A DNA stretch of 64,000 nucleotides from Blastopirellula marina DSM 3645 (GTDB taxonomy: Bacteria; Planctomycetota; Planctomycetia; Pirellulales; Pirellulaceae): contig NZ_AANZ01000002.1 of assembly GCF_000153105.1 (NCBI RefSeq), forward strand, positions 1 through 64,000, given 5' to 3'. A model generated the notes under the pieces. It did no database searches and was not told the DNA's origin. It was given only the letters and a program-made list of their open reading frames with translations. Shown piece by piece: positions 60,591 to 64,000 of this stretch. A program made the translations under genes and the position numbers. Position 1 is the first letter of the stretch; the number at the start of each line of letters is the position of its first letter.

Positions 60591-62507
60591 GTGCCCGACG
60601 AATACCGCATCTTGATCATCGAGGATGAACGCTCCCATGCGATTCTGATGAGTCGGGCGTTTAACACGTTCTCGACGCAATTCGAAGTGATCATCGCGGC
60701 GTCGCTAGAAGAGGCTCGCAACGAAATCGCCCAACGCTGTCCCGATCTGGCGCTGGTCGATAATATGCTGCCCGATGGTCGCGGCGTCGAGATGTTGTCG
60801 CATCGTCGCCCTGAAGACCAGCAGTTTCCGATCGTCGTCATGACCAGCTACGGCGACGAGCGAACGGCGGTCGAAGCGCTGAAGCGCGGTGCGATTGATT
60901 ATGTAGTGAAGACCGAGCATTTCTTTTCAGAACTGCCGCGTATCGCCGAACGCGCCATTCGCCAATGGCAATTGATCTGCGACAAACGCGACGCCGAGTT
61001 GGCGCTGCGGAACAGCGAACGCCGCTATCGAGCGCTGGTCGACAACTCGCCGGTGCCGATCTTGGTCCATAGCATGGAAAAAGTCGTGCTGGCCAACGAA
61101 AAAGCGGTCGAGTGCCTGGGTGCGACGACCGACAGCGATCTCATTGGACGCCCGATCGAAGATTTTATTGTGCCGGACGAGCGTGAATTTGTTCGCGGGC
61201 GGATTGCGCTGCTGTATTCCGGCCAATCGACCGCTGCGGCCGAACAGCACATGCTGCGCGTTGACGGCAGCATTATCGACGTCTCCGTCGCCGGAACGCC
61301 GATCGACTATCATGGAAATCCCGCTTGTCAGATTGTTTTTCTCGACATTACCGAACGTAAACGGGCCGAACTTGCGCTGCGCGTGCGGGATCGCGCGATC
61401 GCTTCGGCGACCAACGGAGTCTTCATTGTCGGGCTGTCCGAAGTCGAACCCAAGATCGTGTACGGCAACCCGGCCCTCGAAGCGATGCTCGGCGTCGCGC
61501 CTGGCAAGCTGGAAGGAGAGAGTCTTGATTTCTTTCGGGCCGATCCGCGCGAAGCCGACCAGTTGCAGCAATTGCAAAGTGGAATTCGTCAAGGAATCGC
61601 GATGCAAGAGACGCTTCGTCTGGCTCGCGCCGAAGGAGAGTTCGGTTGGTGCGAAATCTCCATTGCGCCGGTTCGTGATGAAAAAGGAATCGCGACGCAT
61701 GTGGTCGGCGTGGTGAATGACATTTCGGAAAAAATCCGTGCCGATGACGAATTGCGGCGCCGCAACATGGAACTGGCCCACGTCGCACGGCTTAGCACGC
61801 TGGGTGAAATCGTGGCCGGTATTGCGCACGAAGTGAATCAGCCGCTCTATGCGATCTCCAACTACGGCAGCACCTGCGCCAATCTGTTAAAATCGGAACG
61901 CGGAGATCGCGAGCAGAACATCGCTCATTGCATTGGCCGCATCGTGGATCAAGCGACACGCGCCGGCGAAATCATTCGCCGCTTGCGCAATTTCGCGAGC
62001 CGCACCGAGCCGAAGCTGGAAAATCGGGAAATTCACGAGTTGATTCATGACTCGGTCGAATTGATCGCTCCCATGATCCGAGACAACGACGTATTTGTCC
62101 GGTACGATTTGCCGGATCAAATGCCGACGGTCGACGTCGATGCGATTCAGATTCAACAGGTTCTGATTAATCTGGTCACCAACGCCTGTGAAGCGATGAA
62201 ATCGGTGCCGGGACATCGGATCGTATATATTAGCGCGCAAGTCAAAGCGGAGATGGTCGAGCTTGGCGTGCGAGATTCAGGGCCCGGTCTTCCCGGCGAG
62301 GTCGACATTTTTGAAGCTTTCCGCACGACAAAAGATGGCGGAATGGGAATGGGTTTAGCAATTTCTCGCTCGATCGTCGAGCTTCATGGCGGTAAGATTT
62401 GGTGCCAGCCTTCCAACGAAGGAGCGGAGTTCCGTTTTACATTGCCGATCGCAACTGAAGGTACGGAAGTAGAAAATGCCCTCGACACCAACCGTGTTCA
62501 TCATTGA
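60591..62507 (+). CDS. Receiver-PAS-PAS-histidine kinase
   Basis: This 638-residue soluble protein has a receiver at 5-120 with Asp57 (LALVDNMLPDGRG), then PAS domains at about 150-270 and 275-395. HisKA has His413 in GIAHEVNQPLYAISNYGS, and HATPase ends in GMGLAISRSIVELHGGKIWC. The kinase core resembles FixL/NtrB. The receiver at the N-terminus suggests it is itself controlled by phosphorylation. The start at GTG 60591 has AAGAGG 8 bases upstream; TTG 60573 is an alternative. It overlaps the FixJ-like gene by 32 bases, and they likely form a cognate pair. Confidence 0.92.
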   Translation: MPDEYRILIIEDERSHAILMSRAFNTFSTQFEVIIAASLEEARNEIAQRCPDLALVDNMLPDGRGVEMLSHRRPEDQQFPIVVMTSYGDERTAVEALKRGAIDYVVKTEHFFSELPRIAERAIRQWQLICDKRDAELALRNSERRYRALVDNSPVPILVHSMEKVVLANEKAVECLGATTDSDLIGRPIEDFIVPDEREFVRGRIALLYSGQSTAAAEQHMLRVDGSIIDVSVAGTPIDYHGNPACQIVFLDITERKRAELALRVRDRAIASATNGVFIVGLSEVEPKIVYGNPALEAMLGVAPGKLEGESLDFFRADPREADQLQQLQSGIRQGIAMQETLRLARAEGEFGWCEISIAPVRDEKGIATHVVGVVNDISEKIRADDELRRRNMELAHVARLSTLGEIVAGIAHEVNQPLYAISNYGSTCANLLKSERGDREQNIAHCIGRIVDQATRAGEIIRRLRNFASRTEPKLENREIHELIHDSVELIAPMIRDNDVFVRYDLPDQMPTVDVDAIQIQQVLINLVTNACEAMKSVPGHRIVYISAQVKAEMVELGVRDSGPGLPGEVDIFEAFRTTKDGGMGMGLAISRSIVELHGGKIWCQPSNEGAEFRFTLPIATEGTEVENALDTNRVHH

Positions 62508-63123
62508 TGACGATCCCGCCGCGCGCGAATCGATTGGGATGCTGATTGATTCGCTGGGATTAAAGACCGAGCAATTTTCGTCTGCCGAAGAGTTCCTCGC
62601 CACCTTTTCCGCCGACCGTTGCGGCTGCGTCATTACCGACGTTCGCATGCTCGGTCTGAGTGGAGTGGAGTTGCAGGAACGCTTGCTGACGGTCGGCTAC
62701 CGGATCCCGGTCATATTGATCACGGCGCACGCAAATACCCAAACAACGGTCCGCGCCATGCGCAACGGCGCCGTGACCTTTCTAGAAAAGCCCTGCAAAG
62801 AGCAAGAGATTGTCGATGCGGTGAACGAAGCGATCGGACTGGACGCCAAATGGCGCGCCGAAGACATCGACAAGGAAGAGGCCGAAAAGCTCTTCCAGAC
62901 CTGCACCGAAGGAGAAAAGGACGTCATGAAACTGATGGTCCAAGGCAAAGCGAACAAAGTGATCGCTCGCCGCTTGGATGTCAGCTTGCGAACCGTCGAA
63001 GCGCGGCGTCATAACGTCTTCAAAAAAATGGGGGTCGACAACGTTCCCGATCTGGTCCGCCTGGCGATTCGCCTAGAGCAAAATATCGAATCAAGCGGCG
63101 GTGAGGATGACGAAGCCGAATAG
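62476..63123 (+). CDS. FixJ-family response regulator
   Basis: This 215-residue regulator has a receiver (DDDP at 10-13, Asp55 in CVITDVRM, Lys105 in FLEKPCKEQE) and a LuxR-type helix-turn-helix. The latter, VMKLMVQGKANKVIARRLDV then SLRTVEARRHNVFKKMG, is typical of FixJ/TodT-like regulators. It should bind DNA as a dimer after phosphorylation by the kinase whose gene overlaps it. Its targets are unknown; auto-regulation at the promoter at 56764 is plausible, since a palindrome lies just upstream. It overlaps the methyltransferase gene downstream by 17 bases. Confidence 0.93.
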   Translation: MPSTPTVFIIDDDPAARESIGMLIDSLGLKTEQFSSAEEFLATFSADRCGCVITDVRMLGLSGVELQERLLTVGYRIPVILITAHANTQTTVRAMRNGAVTFLEKPCKEQEIVDAVNEAIGLDAKWRAEDIDKEEAEKLFQTCTEGEKDVMKLMVQGKANKVIARRLDVSLRTVEARRHNVFKKMGVDNVPDLVRLAIRLEQNIESSGGEDDEAE

Positions 63124-63904
63124 GCGTTCCTCGGTCGAGTGCTACGACTATCCGCAGTATTGGGACCTCGCATTTCGCGACGAAACGTTATTTGAAGCCG
63201 ACTTTGTTGAGTCGGCCGCCGAAAAATACGCGCAAATCCCGCTGCAAACCATCCTGGAGCCTGGCTGCGGCGGCGGTCGCTTAATGGTCGAACTGGCCAA
63301 ACGCGGCTACCACGTCACCGGGTTCGATCTCAGCCAACCGTCAGTCCGCTACGTGCAACAGCGCTTGCGACGTCGCAAGCTGCCAGGCGAAGTCTTTGTC
63401 GGCGACATGACCGACTTTGCGCTGGCCAAGCCGGTCGATTGCGTCGTCAATTTGGTCAATACGTTTCGCCACTTAACGACCGAACAAGCGGCGCTGGCGC
63501 ATTTGCAACAAGTTGCGGCGGTCCTCAAGCCGGGAGGAATCTTCCTGCTCGGCTTTCACCTGATCCCGCTCGACGCCGATCCCGACTGCACCGAGCGATC
63601 GACCGCTCGGCATGGTCCAACCAAAGTGACGCTGACCCTGCGCGTCGTCGATTTCAACCGCCGCCAGCGACTCGAACGCATCCGCTTCAATCTGCGTGTG
63701 AAAAGCGGCCAGCGAGACCTAAAGCTGCAATCCGAGTACGACTATCGGCTCTATACCCACAAGCAGTTTCTGAGCTTATTGGCCAAGGTCCCCGAGCTAA
63801 AACTCTGCGAGACGTACGACTTCAATTACGACATTGACGACCCGGTCCCGCTGGATGCTCAGTTGTCGGATGCGGTGTTCGTACTGCGGAAACAGGGCGG
63901 CTAA
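63107..63904 (+). CDS. Class I SAM-dependent methyltransferase
   Basis: This 265-residue paralogue of the methyltransferase at 14077-14865 opens with a related DYPQYWDLAFRDE segment. SAM motif I is LEPGCGGGRLMVELAKRGYH, VTGFDLSQPSVRYVQQRL follows, and the C-terminal strands include DAVFVLRKQGG. The substrate is unknown. The start at 63107 lies inside the FixJ-like gene, so expression is coupled to it. A GTG at 63101 is a possible alternative; no strong RBS separates the two. Placement in a signalling operon could mean the methyl transfer is part of the response, but it could also be accidental. Confidence 0.85.
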   Translation: MTKPNRRSSVECYDYPQYWDLAFRDETLFEADFVESAAEKYAQIPLQTILEPGCGGGRLMVELAKRGYHVTGFDLSQPSVRYVQQRLRRRKLPGEVFVGDMTDFALAKPVDCVVNLVNTFRHLTTEQAALAHLQQVAAVLKPGGIFLLGFHLIPLDADPDCTERSTARHGPTKVTLTLRVVDFNRRQRLERIRFNLRVKSGQRDLKLQSEYDYRLYTHKQFLSLLAKVPELKLCETYDFNYDIDDPVPLDAQLSDAVFVLRKQGG

Positions 63905-64000
63905 GACAATCGCCGAATGCAACTCGTCGCGAGCCCGATTTTAATGCGCAACCGATTTAGATAACCGCACTTCGCGCCAATCGTGCCAATCTATTTTGAC

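Overview
The window looks like chromosomal DNA from a planctomycete of the Pirellulaceae (Blastopirellula/Rhodopirellula-like). Supporting signs are a DUF1559 protein with a type-IV-pilin-like N-terminus beside a small lipoprotein, a secreted sulfatase, a PQQ-type sugar dehydrogenase, a GH16-like hydrolase, many TPR proteins, moderate-to-high GC and short intergenic gaps. This placement is inferred from gene content, because no rRNA or other taxonomic marker is present. I see no tRNA, rRNA, CRISPR array, integrase or insertion sequence.

Layout: 0.15-2 kb holds a possible DNA-binding HhH/HTH protein and a YgaP-like membrane rhodanese with a good promoter. 2.1-7.5 kb holds a TPR-AAA ATPase followed by three tandem paralogous TPR membrane proteins. 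7.6-11.5 kb is sdhCAB on the minus strand. 11.9-14 kb holds a lone receiver, a lipoprotein and a DUF1559 protein. 14-15.3 kb is a thioesterase-methyltransferase pair, and 15.5-19 kb encodes both subunits of topoisomerase VI. 19.5-22.2 kb has three small exported proteins and Der GTPase. 22.8-24.6 kb has two pentapeptide-repeat paralogues, and 24.85-26.8 kb has ScpA and MnmA.

The centre (27-36 kb) is the most striking part: a phosphopantetheinyl transferase, a free acyl carrier protein and a 2562-residue one-module type I polyketide synthase (KS-AT-DH-psiKR-ER-KR-ACP) whose C-terminus is a PLP-dependent alpha-oxoamine synthase. The architecture predicts a fully reduced malonyl-derived chain, possibly built iteratively, that is released by decarboxylative condensation with an amino acid. 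The product would be a long-chain alpha-aminoketone resembling a sphingoid base. A long stem-loop lies between the ACP and PKS genes.

36-42.3 kb follows with a repeat-filled spacer, a penicillin-acylase-family hydrolase and a three-gene ABC sugar-type importer without its ATPase. 42.3-54 kb carries mostly single metabolic genes: GH16-like, PPK2, two FAD oxidoreductases, sugar dehydrogenase, PdxA, PhzF, sulfatase and an unrecognised protein with a TTG start. 54.3-56.5 kb has an FHA-GAF-cyclase and DoxX. 56.8-63.9 kb is a signalling operon: a Cache-HAMP-PAS histidine kinase, a receiver, a receiver-PAS-PAS-histidine kinase, a FixJ-like regulator and a methyltransferase related to the one at 14 kb.

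The intergenic DNA is rich in structure. Short palindromes sit just after stop codons, an 11-base motif (TTGAAGTTGCG) recurs in several spacers, a 236-bp MITE-like element has imperfect terminal inverted repeats, and a three-copy degenerate repeat fills the 773-bp gap after the polyketide synthase.
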